Positions 1 through 8,204 of a stretch of DNA of 40,135 nt are shown in pieces. How positions within the stretch are numbered: the first letter of the stretch is position 1; the number at the start of each line of letters is the position of its first letter. Source of the DNA: a virus; the IMG/VR virus record IMGVR_UViG_3300020472_000063, positions 1 through 40,135 of that record. The stretch is one strand, 5' to 3'. The notes under the pieces were generated by a model. The model had not been told where the DNA came from. It saw nothing but the letters and a program-made list of their open reading frames with translations, and did not search any database. The translations under genes and the position numbers were made by a program.

Positions 1-14
1 CCACTAAGTGTGCC
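1..14. repeat. Terminal overlap, left copy
   Basis: The 14 bases ccactaagtgtgcc are identical to 40122-40135. Collapsing the two copies restores a continuous fibre frame, so this is best read as the closing overlap of a circular assembly. A nearly identical stretch at 187-223 shows that the break falls in sequence repeated inside the fibre gene. Confidence 0.85.
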
Positions 15-2144
15 GCCAGTTGCTTCAATAGTTCCTGTCGTTGCTAAACTTCCAGCCGCAATTGCTCCGTTAGCGTAAAGAGTAACACCAGAGTTTGTAA
101 TGTTCCCTGTTGTTGAGATAGTTGAACCAGCAGTGACCCCGCCAGATGCAATCACGTTATCCGCATTTACATTGCCACTAAATGTAGCAGTGGTTCCAGT
201 TAACGCTCCACTAAGCGTGCCGCCACTTGATGTAAGCGTTAAAATGTCAGTTCCACCCGCTGTAAAAATAGTAGATGTTCCAGACTGAAGTTTTAAAGAA
301 CCAGAATTATCTGCACCATTATTTTTTTGCTGAAGAAGAACACCACTATTACCAGATCGGTCTATTAATAATTCACCGCCGCTTGTTGTCTGTACTTCTA
401 AGTCACCCGTGAGTGTGCCGCCAGTTAAGGGGAGATAATTGCCATTAACAAAATCATAAACATGATCGCTTGTAGGAATATTTGACGAACCATCCGATAC
501 AGCACCAAAGGTTAAAGCATCCTGTTTAGCGTTCCATGTTGCAGAACTTTGAACATTCGCATCTGGCAATGCACCAGTAACATCTGTTGTTAGGTTTACC
601 TGATTGCGGGTAATTGTTTGCCCCGAAATTGTAATGTAATCAGGTGTCCCGCTTAAAGTGACGTTAGTTGAGTTATCTGTTCCAGCTTCGTCTACACCTA
701 AAGAAGCTCTTGCTGTAGCACCACTTTCAGTGACCCAAGCAGTCCCAGTGCCTACAATAAATTTACCATTGTGTGCGTTTAAAGCAGCAAGAGCAGTTAA
801 GTCTGAATCGTATGCTTGGACATTAGTTCCTATTGCTAAACCTAAATTTGTTCTAGCTCCACTAGCGGAATTAGCTCCAGTGCCTCCATTCGCAATCGCA
901 ACTATTCCTGTGACGTTTGATGCTGTGCCAGTTGTGTTCTGGTCTCCTGTTGCGTTAACACCCGGCAAATCAATGTTTGCCGTTCCATCAAAGCTAACTC
1001 CACCAATTGTTCTAGCTGTTGCTAAAGCAGTGGCAGTAGCGGCATTGCCAGTGGAACTAGCAGATGAGCCAGTAGTGTTTTGATTCCCAGTAGTATTAAC
1101 ACCGGGTAAATCTATGTTGGCAGAACCATTAAAACTTACTCCACCAATGTTTCTAGCTGTAGCAAGTATAGTTGCTGTATCGGCGTTTCCAGTTGTGTTC
1201 TGATTTCCTGCGGTGTTTACACCCGGTAAATCTATGTTGGCTGATCCGTTAAAACTAACACCGCCGATTGTTCTGGCATTAGCTAACGTAGTAGCAGTAT
1301 CAGCGTTACCGGTTACATCGCCGGTTACATCGCCAGTTACATCGCCAGTTACATCGCCAGTTACATCGCCAGTTACGTTACCAGTAATATTCCCTGTTAC
1401 ATTGCCAGTAATATTCCCTGTTACATTGCCTGTTAGGTTGCCAGTTACATCGCCAGTAAGAGGGCCGATAAAAGATGTTGCTGCAACTGATTTATTAAAA
1501 CTCCATTTAGTTCCAGAATGTAAGTACTGTAATTTTGCATCTGCACCAGCAACAATAATTCCAGCCTCATTAGAATCACTAGAGCTAGTTGAATTAACAG
1601 CAAGAGTTAGTGTTTTATCTACTAAATCAGTATTAATTTCATTAATTGTATCAATGGTTCCCGATACTTGTAAGTCACCAGTGATAATTAACGGCCCCGA
1701 TATAGTGCCTAGTGTTGTAATGTTACTTGATCCAGTCCAAGTTGTTATGTCAACGTCTTGAACATTACCAAGCGACAAGTCGCTTTTAACTTCCGAATAA
1801 CTTCTCCCCTCTAATCCGCTTGCTGTGAATTTTGCAAAATCATTATCAGCTACAGAAGCATGATCTATTTTTACTGCATTAGTATTTGCTATGCCAAAAG
1901 TTAGAGCATCTTGTTTTGCATTCCATGTGCTTGCCGAAGCTATTCTGTCATCTGCAATTGTACCTGATGAAAAGAAATCTGTAGCAGAATCTCCAGCCTG
2001 TGCAGTAGCCGCTGTTGTGGCAGTTAAAGCATTACCAGTTGTGTCTTGGTTCCAAGTAGGGACTGTGCCAGCGACAGTAAGGTTACCCCCAATTTGAACA
2101 TCCTTAATAAAATGATAATCAATATATACTTCTTTATCTGGCAT
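1..2144 (-). CDS. Tail fibre, N-terminal part (continues at right edge)
   Basis: The frame opens with ATG at 2144, overlapping the upstream TAA by one base, and stays open for 714 codons to the left edge. After collapsing the 14-base end overlap it continues in frame at 40121 and gives 1,635 residues in total. The N-terminus starts MPDKEVYIDYHFIKDVQIGG. The rest is Thr/Asn/Gly/Ala-rich repeat sequence: a 12-unit G[DN][VIL]T tandem, three copies of a block containing GVSF.G.ANIDLPGVN, and two copies of WNAKQDALTFG. Such repeats are typical of trimeric beta-structured phage fibres. The last gene of the tail module, it follows two other adhesin-like genes. The role is inferred to be host-surface binding; the N-terminus probably anchors to the tail. 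The frame and repeats are seen directly; the target receptor is unknown. Confidence 0.88.
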   Translation of the reverse strand, partial: MPDKEVYIDYHFIKDVQIGGNLTVAGTVPTWNQDTTGNALTATTAATAQAGDSATDFFSSGTIADDRIASASTWNAKQDALTFGIANTNAVKIDHASVADNDFAKFTASGLEGRSYSEVKSDLSLGNVQDVDITTWTGSSNITTLGTISGPLIITGDLQVSGTIDTINEINTDLVDKTLTLAVNSTSSSDSNEAGIIVAGADAKLQYLHSGTKWSFNKSVAATSFIGPLTGDVTGNLTGNVTGNITGNVTGNITGNVTGDVTGDVTGDVTGDVTGDVTGNADTATTLANARTIGGVSFNGSANIDLPGVNTAGNQNTTGNADTATILATARNIGGVSFNGSANIDLPGVNTTGNQNTTGSSASSTGNAATATALATARTIGGVSFDGTANIDLPGVNATGDQNTTGTASNVTGIVAIANGGTGANSASGARTNLGLAIGTNVQAYDSDLTALAALNAHNGKFIVGTGTAWVTESGATARASLGVDEAGTDNSTNVTLSGTPDYITISGQTITRNQVNLTTDVTGALPDANVQSSATWNAKQDALTFGAVSDGSSNIPTSDHVYDFVNGNYLPLTGGTLTGDLEVQTTSGGELLIDRSGNSGVLLQQKNNGADNSGSLKLQSGTSTIFTAGGTDILTLTSSGGTLSGALTGTTATFSGNVNADNVIASGGVTAGSTISTTGNITNSGVTLYANGAIAAGSLATTGTIEATGGTLS
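961..1287 (-). repeat. Three-copy fibre repeat block
   Basis: Three diverged copies (about 961-1026, 1101-1167 and 1221-1287) each encode a segment of the form LATARTIGGVSFDGTANIDL followed by PGVN. The spacing is about 140 and 120 bases. The copies differ at many third positions, so they are old or under selection for DNA divergence. The motif is common in phage fibres and probably forms one structural repeat of the trimeric shaft. Confidence 0.8.
1309..1452 (-). repeat. 12-bp tandem repeat encoding G[DN][VIL]T
   Basis: Twelve consecutive 12-base units (plus-strand form ccagttacatcg) fill 144 bases. They encode GDVT, GNLT or GNVT/GNIT tetrapeptides in the fibre. Five units at 1309-1368 are almost identical, which points to recent expansion by slippage or recombination. 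The remaining units are diverged. Changes in copy number would keep the frame and alter shaft length. Confidence 0.92.
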
Positions 2145-2887
2145 TATCTGAGGATGATTCTTATGTCAAAATTGATGTAATCAAAATGTACGGTTGTAGT
2201 GGTTGTAGTGCTAGTGACATACATTTCTATTTCTATTAAATCGCTACCAGAAATCTTGTAAATTCTTGCTGATGGTATGTAACCAAAGTTATGAGTTATT
2301 GTAGTTGATGAGGCTCCAGTTCCAGTTCCTTGTGCGTCATAATCGTAGGTAGCAACGATCTGCTTGAAAGGAATTGTTTGAGTAGTGAATGTCAGGCCAT
2401 TACCAGCGTTAGTAGACGTTGAACTTCCAGCGGTTTGGTTGTCTGCATTTGTGTAGTAAGTGCTTTCTTTATTATCCAATTTATTAGCATTGCCAGTTAC
2501 ATCAGAAGTATATGATCTTGTCGCTATATCAGCTTTTTCAGAGCTAATGCTATTAAGAGAATTAATTGCTGTGTTAGCATTTATGTTTCCATTACTGTCT
2601 CTTGTTACAATCTCTCCAGCACCAGAGCCTAACTTAATATATTTATTATTCCCATCCTCAGTGCCTACCTTAACAGAATCAGCAGGAAAAGATTCCTCTT
2701 CCACAACTGTTGTTGTAGTAGTAGATGTGGTTTCTGGAAAATCTGTTGCTGCAAACTTACCATCCGAACCCGCAACAAGAATCTGCCCTTCTTTAGCTGG
2801 GGCTAGTTTTTTGTGTGCAATCTTTGCTTGATTACTAATCTTCCCATCAGTAATTGACAAAGGATCAATTGCGGTTCTGGATGACAT
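2144..2887 (-). CDS. Tail fibre-associated structural protein
   Basis: This encodes 247 residues from ATG at 2887, overlapping the previous stop by one base. The N-terminus (SSRTAIDPLSITDGKISNQA) resembles the attachment segments of fibre proteins with 'dgkI.n' motifs. A low-complexity Thr/Glu linker lies near residues 50-70 and a second Thr run near residue 225. The middle contains a YTSDVTGNANKLDNKESTYY-type fibre motif, and the C-terminal part (from about FKQIVATYDY) looks like a small beta domain. It sits between the glycine-rich adhesin and the long fibre, with one-base stop/start junctions on both sides, so it is probably co-translated with them. Likely a short fibre or fibre adaptor; no enzyme motif is visible. 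Confidence 0.65.
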   Translation of the reverse strand: MSSRTAIDPLSITDGKISNQAKIAHKKLAPAKEGQILVAGSDGKFAATDFPETTSTTTTTVVEEESFPADSVKVGTEDGNNKYIKLGSGAGEIVTRDSNGNINANTAINSLNSISSEKADIATRSYTSDVTGNANKLDNKESTYYTNADNQTAGSSTSTNAGNGLTFTTQTIPFKQIVATYDYDAQGTGTGASSTTITHNFGYIPSARIYKISGSDLIEIEMYVTSTTTTTTVHFDYINFDIRIILR

Positions 2888-4440
2888 TAATTAAGTAAGA
2901 ATATTTTAACGTGACCCCTACCTCCAACAGAAGAATTATCAGAACTTGTACTTACATCGTTATGCCCTCTTCCTCCATAACCATACCCTTGAGCACCCCC
3001 GCTAACACTTACTTGCAAGCCTAAAGACGATGCCCCAAGTCTGGAATGCCCTCCGTGACCTCCGTTTATTGTTGCGTTTGTTGTAATTGGAGTCTCTCCA
3101 TACCACCTAACATTTCCATCCCCACCTTTGCCGCCAGAATAGGTTTTTATATTGTACGCACCAGAACCCGTCTGGCAATTTGATGCTGCCCCCCCTGCTC
3201 CCCCTACACCAGCAGTGTTTCCACTTGTGTTTCCTTTTAATCCAGCTACAGCTTTAATTAAAACATCTCCAGTAGGAGCAGCAGTTGATGCCGCTGGGCT
3301 ACTTGAATCCGCAGCTACTATATTGGTGTAAACATAAGTATCTCCACCGTTATTGTTTACTGCCCCAGCCGCACCTGATTTAATTTTAAGCAAACAAACT
3401 TGAGTAGTATCAACTGTTACAGTTGCGTCAGTTGACCCTCCCGCTCTGTCTGGTTGAACTATTGTTAAAACGTCTCCAGCGGTATAACCAGAACCTCCAC
3501 TTGTTAATGCAACAGTTTGTACTGCCCCATTTCCGTTTACTGATTGAATAGTGATTGTTGCTCCTGTTCCAGTTCCCCCTGTCGTTGCTAAACCGACTGC
3601 TGTAGAATAATTAGTTCCTCCACTATTTCCTATTGAAGAATTTAAAGTTTTAACCCCGCCGTTTCCAGATACAGAAAAATCACTTTGCACAAAAGCCCCT
3701 GCTCCTCCTCCCGAAGACCCGTGATCAGTACCATCTAGATCGCCAACACCCCCGCCTCCACCTCCACCTACAGCTTGAATTCTTATTTTTGTTGTTGAGC
3801 TAGGGACTAGATAATAACAGTCTGCCGTTCCTGTTGTTTCAAAGACAGGAGACTCTGCGATTTCTAGTTCCTTATATTCTGGGTTTTTGCTGCTACCATT
3901 AGAGGTTAATATATAACCAGCAGTACCTTCTTTCTTTAATTTATCAACCCCAATACTGCTATTATTAATTGTAATCTTATCACTTGAAAAACTGAGGTAG
4001 TCATCGTCCAGAGAGTTTGGATTCAAATGCCTCCCCTCTACAGCTTCATCTTTTAAGGTGAATCGCACGGCTCCAAAAGCGTAGTCTACGTCAACGTCTC
4101 CGCTAGTCCCTGTGCCTTTTAAGGCGAACCCTGTTCCAGTATTTACAAGTAACTCTTTTCCAGACGTAGGGCCACTTGAGCTTCCAACTGGAGCAAGTGC
4201 CGATGCCTTATCATTTCCATCACCTATAATTAAATTGTTAGATGTCAGTTGCAGCTTAGAAATATCTATATTTGCTCCTGCTGGAATTTTAGCGTTTGTC
4301 ACGCTATTGTCGGCAAGCTCAGAGCCACTAATTGATCCCGTGATAGCTATTGTCGGAGTAGCTCCTGCATTTAGTGCTGCCCTTGTTACGTTCCCGCTTG
4401 TGAAGTCATGTCCCTTAGAGACAGTTACATTTAAACCCAT
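2887..4440 (-). CDS. Glycine-rich tail fibre/adhesin
   Basis: This encodes 517 residues. The first 200 carry repeated fibre-like motifs (ISGSELADNSVTNAKIPAGA, then ISKLQLTSNNLIIGD and SVDD/SIGVDKLKKEG segments). The C-terminal half is very rich in glycine, with blocks such as AVGGGGGGGVGDLD, GGHGGHSRLG and GGAQGYGYGGRGHND. Glycine-rich blocks of this kind form polyglycine-II-like sandwiches in some receptor-binding adhesins (for example T4-like S16 gp38); that comparison is an inference. A purine-rich AAAGGA lies about 9 bases before ATG at 4440, so the start has an SD-type signal. It is tightly spaced after the nozzle-like gene. Likely exposed at the tail tip and involved in host recognition. 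Confidence 0.65.
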   Translation of the reverse strand: MGLNVTVSKGHDFTSGNVTRAALNAGATPTIAITGSISGSELADNSVTNAKIPAGANIDISKLQLTSNNLIIGDGNDKASALAPVGSSSGPTSGKELLVNTGTGFALKGTGTSGDVDVDYAFGAVRFTLKDEAVEGRHLNPNSLDDDYLSFSSDKITINNSSIGVDKLKKEGTAGYILTSNGSSKNPEYKELEIAESPVFETTGTADCYYLVPSSTTKIRIQAVGGGGGGGVGDLDGTDHGSSGGGAGAFVQSDFSVSGNGGVKTLNSSIGNSGGTNYSTAVGLATTGGTGTGATITIQSVNGNGAVQTVALTSGGSGYTAGDVLTIVQPDRAGGSTDATVTVDTTQVCLLKIKSGAAGAVNNNGGDTYVYTNIVAADSSSPAASTAAPTGDVLIKAVAGLKGNTSGNTAGVGGAGGAASNCQTGSGAYNIKTYSGGKGGDGNVRWYGETPITTNATINGGHGGHSRLGASSLGLQVSVSGGAQGYGYGGRGHNDVSTSSDNSSVGGRGHVKIFLLN

Positions 4441-4441
4441 T

Positions 4442-6448
4442 TTATAATTCCTTTCTTATTAAATTCTCTCCAGCTAAAGCTCCTACCTTAACTGTATTAA
4501 GCTCTAGTCTTCCTTGTGTGTTAGATACTTTTATTTGAACGTATCTTCCTGTTCCTCTAAATTTATATTTGTTGCTACTAGACTGATGTAGATCAGGGTC
4601 AAAGCCTTTGTCAGTGTTATCAGTTGGTAAAATTAAATCTACCCCTCCTGATGATGGGGCTAATTTAACACTGTAATCTTCACGATACTTTGTGAAAAAA
4701 TCATTGTTAGTATTAGACTGAACATATTCTGGCTTATCAAATGGCTTGTCGTATTTTGTTCTGCTAAATGTTTTATCAGTTATAAGTTCTACACCATTTT
4801 CTTCTGGCCCATCATATAATGTTGATACTGTAAACTTAGGATCATTTGTAGAAATATGAACCTCTGCTGATCTCCATTTTTTTTGATCAATATTATTAGC
4901 AGTATATCCTCTTGTGGTTATTTCATCTGAGATTTGCTCGTAATTTAAAACACCTTCAGCAGCACCTACTTCATCAACAAAACCACACACTTCTAATTCA
5001 TCATCATAAAGATTTACATAGCCATCATTAGACAAAAAGAATAAACGCCTTTTGCCTTGATAATCCATGCTTACAAATTCTTTAACATTTATAGCTGATC
5101 CTGTGTCATAACCGCTCCATGCTTTTTGAAGCATATCAAAAACCAAAATTGCGTTACATTTTTCTGAACCATCAATTGGGCAAGCTAAATAGTAACGGTT
5201 GTTATAGGTAGCAGCTACAGCCCTGTGAGCATAATTCCAGTTAATCCTGTCAATCAAAGGCTGTATAGATTCAGAGATAGGTTGGTGTACCGCCGTAGCT
5301 TTTCCATTAGATGCTACCGACAAACTGCACACCCCTTTTTTACTAGATAAAAACCAAACATCATTGCCAACTGGAATAGTGGATTTAAAACTTACCGCTC
5401 CGAAATCTCGCGTTAACTCATCGAGTGTTGCATCTTGCAGATTCCCCCAAATCCCAGAAACGAGATATATAGAGTTACTCTTAAAAACTGCTAGAGTAGT
5501 TGTATTTACTCTTTGGATTCCTGTTAGCTCTCCATCTGTTCCCTGTTGAACCCTAAAGCTGCTCATAATAGGGGCATACCTCGTATAATTTAGGTAATCA
5601 CTCACCCCAACATTATCCCTACCATGAGGAACCAAAAGACGGTTCCCAAAAAATAGTCCATGATCCGAGTTAGGGATTGGCTCTGTTCCATCCGATTCGT
5701 TTTCATCTATATCTTTGTCAGTAGATTCTTGTACAATGGAAACAAAACCATCTTCAATGTTCTTCATTACCAAAGGACGAAGGTCTTTCCCTCTAAACAT
5801 AACAACCACATTGAAACATTGAACAAATGTAACGTCTGAAGAAATTACTGGGCAAGTTAACTTGAGAGTGTATGAACCTTGGCGGGTTGCATATGTGCCA
5901 GATGAGCTTGCTACTATTAAATACTCTTTACCAGAAGGGTGGCGAAACACTCCTGCTCCATAAACAGTGCCATAACCAAAAACTCTGCTTCCTGCATTTA
6001 TCCATCCAGATAAATTTTGAACATTGTTACTTCCATCTATAGGATTTATCCCTGCTGCAATGCCCTGTGTCGCTTTAAAATAAGGCCCATGAATATTATT
6101 ACTAGCTGGGCCTGTTGTAGCTGCAATTGTTACAGAGCCATCTGTGCTAGTGTTATTAGAAACAGTTACATTAGAAAAAGCTGGATCAGAACCAGATGTA
6201 TCTACTTTTTTCCCACTGTATAAAACAAAGTCTCCATTGCTGTAGCCTGCTGTGTCATCATAAGCATCAGCCTGCACATTTGACCAAGGCATTTTTTTAA
6301 TTCCTGCCCGAGTCTCTGCAACACCATTTACAAACCTTTTATTAATAGCAGAGGCAACAAAACCTTGAGGTAACTGGCTAGGTTCAAGACGAGAGTTTAC
6401 ACCAACAAACCCTGTGTCACCATCAACTATGCTTTCACCAACTGGCAT
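4442..6448 (-). CDS. Tail nozzle/stabilisation-like protein
   Basis: This encodes 668 residues starting at ATG 6448, one base into the stop of the putative outer spanin. The N-terminal pattern (SRLEPSQLPQGF..S.INKRF followed by VNGVAETRAGIKK) resembles the opening of podovirus tail tube/nozzle and P22 gp10-like proteins, in which a genome-spanning beta-propeller closes the tail. The remainder is beta-rich, with repeated short hydrophobic strands and segments such as GNRLLVPHGRDN, SNSIYLVSGIWG and NDVWFLSSKKGV spaced like propeller blades. Its place between the lysis cassette and the fibre genes fits a tail-tip component. The family assignment is by pattern only; a structure prediction showing a propeller would settle it. 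Confidence 0.6.
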   Translation of the reverse strand: MPVGESIVDGDTGFVGVNSRLEPSQLPQGFVASAINKRFVNGVAETRAGIKKMPWSNVQADAYDDTAGYSNGDFVLYSGKKVDTSGSDPAFSNVTVSNNTSTDGSVTIAATTGPASNNIHGPYFKATQGIAAGINPIDGSNNVQNLSGWINAGSRVFGYGTVYGAGVFRHPSGKEYLIVASSSGTYATRQGSYTLKLTCPVISSDVTFVQCFNVVVMFRGKDLRPLVMKNIEDGFVSIVQESTDKDIDENESDGTEPIPNSDHGLFFGNRLLVPHGRDNVGVSDYLNYTRYAPIMSSFRVQQGTDGELTGIQRVNTTTLAVFKSNSIYLVSGIWGNLQDATLDELTRDFGAVSFKSTIPVGNDVWFLSSKKGVCSLSVASNGKATAVHQPISESIQPLIDRINWNYAHRAVAATYNNRYYLACPIDGSEKCNAILVFDMLQKAWSGYDTGSAINVKEFVSMDYQGKRRLFFLSNDGYVNLYDDELEVCGFVDEVGAAEGVLNYEQISDEITTRGYTANNIDQKKWRSAEVHISTNDPKFTVSTLYDGPEENGVELITDKTFSRTKYDKPFDKPEYVQSNTNNDFFTKYREDYSVKLAPSSGGVDLILPTDNTDKGFDPDLHQSSSNKYKFRGTGRYVQIKVSNTQGRLELNTVKVGALAGENLIRKEL

Positions 6449-6651
6449 TACTTTAACCTAATTATTTTGTTCAACCTTGCCACTTCATTCAGTGCTGCTT
6501 TTGTGAATGCCGGAGCGTTCGTTGCTGCGTTCTGAAACTGGGGGTGATCGATCAGGGTCGAGACTCCATTCAAATCTTGAAACTTTGTTGTCTTGCACCC
6601 CGCTGTTAGCAGCACTAATAGCATCATCAATTTGATCCAATTCTTCATCAT
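6448..6651 (-). CDS. Small lipoprotein, putative outer-membrane spanin
   Basis: This encodes 67 residues with a short positive N-terminus, a hydrophobic stretch (LMMLLVLLTAGC) and a lipobox-like cysteine at residue 19, followed by a polar tail of about 48 residues. That is the architecture of an o-spanin (Rz1-like), anchored by lipid to the inner leaflet of the outer membrane. It overlaps the upstream 92-residue gene by 167 bases in another frame, the arrangement expected of an overlapping i-/o-spanin pair. Unlike Rz1 it is not proline-rich, so the assignment rests on the lipoprotein signal and on gene order after two small membrane proteins. Its stop overlaps the nozzle gene start by one base. 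Confidence 0.6.
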   Translation of the reverse strand: MMKNWIKLMMLLVLLTAGCKTTKFQDLNGVSTLIDHPQFQNAATNAPAFTKAALNEVARLNKIIRLK

Positions 6652-6763
6652 ATCTTTTATTCGCTCTAGACTCTTTTAATGATTGAGCTATAAGCAAAAA
6701 AAGCCGCTCTATGGTTGGAACGGCCTTGATTAGCGAAACTATAGCCGCAAGGATTCCTCCCAT
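6485..6763 (-). CDS. Small membrane/coiled-coil protein, putative inner spanin
   Basis: This encodes 92 residues. A hydrophobic N-terminal segment (roughly residues 3-28, ILAAIVSLIKAVPTIERLFL) is followed by a charged helical stretch rich in Glu, Lys, Arg and Asp (to about residue 55) and a polar tail. This fits an inner-membrane spanin with one anchor and a periplasmic coiled coil. ATG at 6763 overlaps the stop of the preceding holin-like gene by one base. The putative lipoprotein partner starts inside it, shifted by one base in frame. The hydrophobic segment contains Lys, Pro and Glu, so membrane insertion is less clear-cut than usual; a membrane-associated scaffold or minor virion protein remains possible. 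Confidence 0.5.
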   Translation of the reverse strand: MGGILAAIVSLIKAVPTIERLFLLIAQSLKESRANKRYDEELDQIDDAISAANSGVQDNKVSRFEWSLDPDRSPPVSERSNERSGIHKSSTE

Positions 6764-6933
6764 TAGCCTACTTTTTTCTCAACTTTATGCACAGCGTGTT
6801 TGACGAAAATCGCCAAGATACTTGTTGTGCCGATTGAGATTGCATTACCAAGTTCGATTTCTCCAGTGGCCCATCCCGCGATTGCCCCGAGCAAACCCGT
6901 AATGCCTCCCCAGAAACTTTTTGACTTAAACAT
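6763..6933 (-). CDS. Small holin-like membrane protein
   Basis: This is a 56-residue protein starting MFKSKSFWGGITGLLGAIAG and ending HKVEKKVG. It has two hydrophobic segments (about residues 7-23 and 30-45) around a short acidic turn (TGEIELG) and a basic C-terminal tail. Length, charge pattern and the FKSKSFW opening match the general form of small class II-type holins or holin-like proteins in phages. The stop overlaps the start of the putative i-spanin by one base, which places it inside a lysis cassette. It would sit in the inner membrane and release or activate the endolysin. Similar proteins are often annotated only as membrane proteins. Confidence 0.6.
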   Translation of the reverse strand: MFKSKSFWGGITGLLGAIAGWATGEIELGNAISIGTTSILAIFVKHAVHKVEKKVG

Positions 6934-6940
6934 AATTATT

Positions 6941-7108
6941 TTATTTTCCTTTATTTATAAACATATAATAGGTCTTCCCTACTATAAAAACTAAACACGT
7001 TAGAGATATTAGAATTTGGATCACTTGAGATAGCTCAGTATACCATGAACCAACTCCAACGACTCCCGCCGTTGATACCTTTACCATATCTAATATATCT
7101 GTAAGCAT
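6941..7108 (-). CDS. Small single-span membrane protein, possible holin or antiholin
   Basis: This is a 55-residue protein starting MLTDILDMVKVSTAGVVGVG. It has one clear transmembrane helix near residues 28-44 (VIQILISLTCLVFIVGK) and a short basic C-terminus (FINKGK). A weaker hydrophobic stretch at 10-21 may make a second span. Its ATG at 7108 overlaps the upstream stop as TGATG. Together with the 56-residue gene immediately after it, this makes two small membrane proteins ahead of the spanin pair. One may be the holin and the other a partner or antiholin; which is which cannot be told from sequence. Confidence 0.5.
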   Translation of the reverse strand: MLTDILDMVKVSTAGVVGVGSWYTELSQVIQILISLTCLVFIVGKTYYMFINKGK

Positions 7109-7341
7109 CAAAAAAGCTCAACAAGCTCAACGCTTCCTGTTCCAGTTGCTGCTCCAATATAATCGCTTATAACAACAGTTGTGCTTCCAGCAATTTTTAA
7201 TGTGCCAGAAGAATCTAAACTGTAATCACCAACACTTGTCCCTGTGTTGTTAATTAATAGTTTTCTCCGTCTCTCGTTATAAGAAACACTGTTTGCCTGT
7301 GCAGTTGCTTTTGCTGCACTTGCTATTTTTACATTATTCAT
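7108..7341 (-). CDS. Small beta-rich structural protein, unknown
   Basis: This encodes 77 residues, not recognised. After an Ala-rich start (NNVKIASAAKATAQANSVSY) comes a basic patch (NERRRKLLINN) and then a Gly/Ser/Thr-rich, strand-like second half (GDYSLDSSGTLKIAGSTTVVISDYI). It resembles small head or tail decoration or connector proteins that present 'nnxGt...i..ag..~~i.g.' beta patterns. It starts 8 bases inside the preceding gene and ends as TGATG with the next. The position between connector and lysis genes suggests a minor virion protein (inference). Confidence 0.5.
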   Translation of the reverse strand: MNNVKIASAAKATAQANSVSYNERRRKLLINNTGTSVGDYSLDSSGTLKIAGSTTVVISDYIGAATGTGSVELVELF

Positions 7342-7522
7342 CTTTTACTACTTCTGGTTCTAAAACTTCTTGCGATCCATTAGGTTGTTCTTCTAGACCG
7401 CACTCTTGCATTATAACACGAGCAGCATTCGTTACAACTTCGTGTTGTTGGCGATTTAAGTTCGCGTTCCCACTAGCTACAAATAATATATCTAGTGCCT
7501 CTTTAACTTTGTTCTTGTCCAT
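7334..7522 (-). CDS. Small helical protein, unknown
   Basis: This encodes 62 residues and is not recognised. The first 45 look like two amphipathic helices (KNKVKEALDILFVAS, then LNRQQHEVVTNAARVIMQ), and the C-terminus is acidic (EVLEPEVVKDE). It lies one base after the connector-like gene and overlaps the next gene by 8 bases, so it belongs to the virion-assembly operon. Similar small helical proteins with acidic tails accompany head-tail connectors in several podoviruses, but no function can be given. Confidence 0.5.
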   Translation of the reverse strand: MDKNKVKEALDILFVASGNANLNRQQHEVVTNAARVIMQECGLEEQPNGSQEVLEPEVVKDE

Positions 7523-7523
7523 A

Positions 7524-8204
7524 TTAATATGTTGTTACTTTAACTTTCCTTACTTGACCTTCTTCTCTAACAAGAGAATCAATCTCCAAGGAAAGTAATC
7601 CTTCAGCTTTTTGCTCTTCCATATCCGCTGGAGTACCATTAGCTGTTAAATAGTCTGTAAAGATACCTTGTATAAGATACCCTAAAAATCTTGTTGGTAT
7701 TTCTACCTTATCCCAATTTGCGTGAGGAGGTTCCTGAGTTGTGCTTGATGCATTAACTGTATAAAAATTATCACTGTTATACGCTTGAGTTCCATTATTG
7801 TATGTGCCTGCTGACCAAACATCTCCAGTTAAATCTACTCTGGCTTTTCTGTATTCTACAAAAATAGTTTTCTTACTGTCTCTAGTATAAATGTATCTAT
7901 CAGTTCCATCGTCGTACAATCTGTAAGTTTGTGGTACAGCATCAATGTTTAATAAAGGGTCTTTATCGTAAACCTCAACTATCTCTCCCATTGTGCTGGT
8001 CATTGTAAACTTATCAGCAGTTGTAGTTGTTAACTCACTTATTCTAACAAGCTCGGGCCAAGGAGCAGAAGGATAAGCGATTGCTAATCTTCTGTTGGAC
8101 AAGTCACGGACTTGCTTAAAAAAATGGCTAGGCAAGTTGTCCCTGTCTAGCCCTGCAAGTTGAGCAACTCCGTATAATACTGTTCCAAAATCTAAAGATA
8201 ACAT
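7524..8204 (-). CDS. Head-tail adaptor/tail tubular-like protein
   Basis: This encodes 226 residues from ATG 8204 (TGATG junction with the preceding gene). The N-terminal half is helical (FGTVLYGVAQLAGLDRDNLP, then FFKQVRDLSNRRLAIAYPSAPWPELVRI). The middle is strand-rich (IGEIVEVYDKDPL, RYIYTRDSKKTIFVEYRKA), and the last 50 residues are helical again with a 'RFLGYLIQGIFTDYL' stretch. This helix-strand-helix layout, its size and its place after the capsid gene match podovirus adaptors that dock under the portal (T7 gp11-like role). That is an inference from context and fold pattern; no diagnostic motif is present. Confidence 0.6.
   Translation of the reverse strand: MLSLDFGTVLYGVAQLAGLDRDNLPSHFFKQVRDLSNRRLAIAYPSAPWPELVRISELTTTTADKFTMTSTMGEIVEVYDKDPLLNIDAVPQTYRLYDDGTDRYIYTRDSKKTIFVEYRKARVDLTGDVWSAGTYNNGTQAYNSDNFYTVNASSTTQEPPHANWDKVEIPTRFLGYLIQGIFTDYLTANGTPADMEEQKAEGLLSLEIDSLVREEGQVRKVKVTTY

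Noticed and set aside
100-2097. Four open frames on the plus strand inside the fibre gene
   Set aside because: They are Val/Pro/Ser-rich, repetitive complements of the minus-strand fibre repeats, with no start signals or neighbours.
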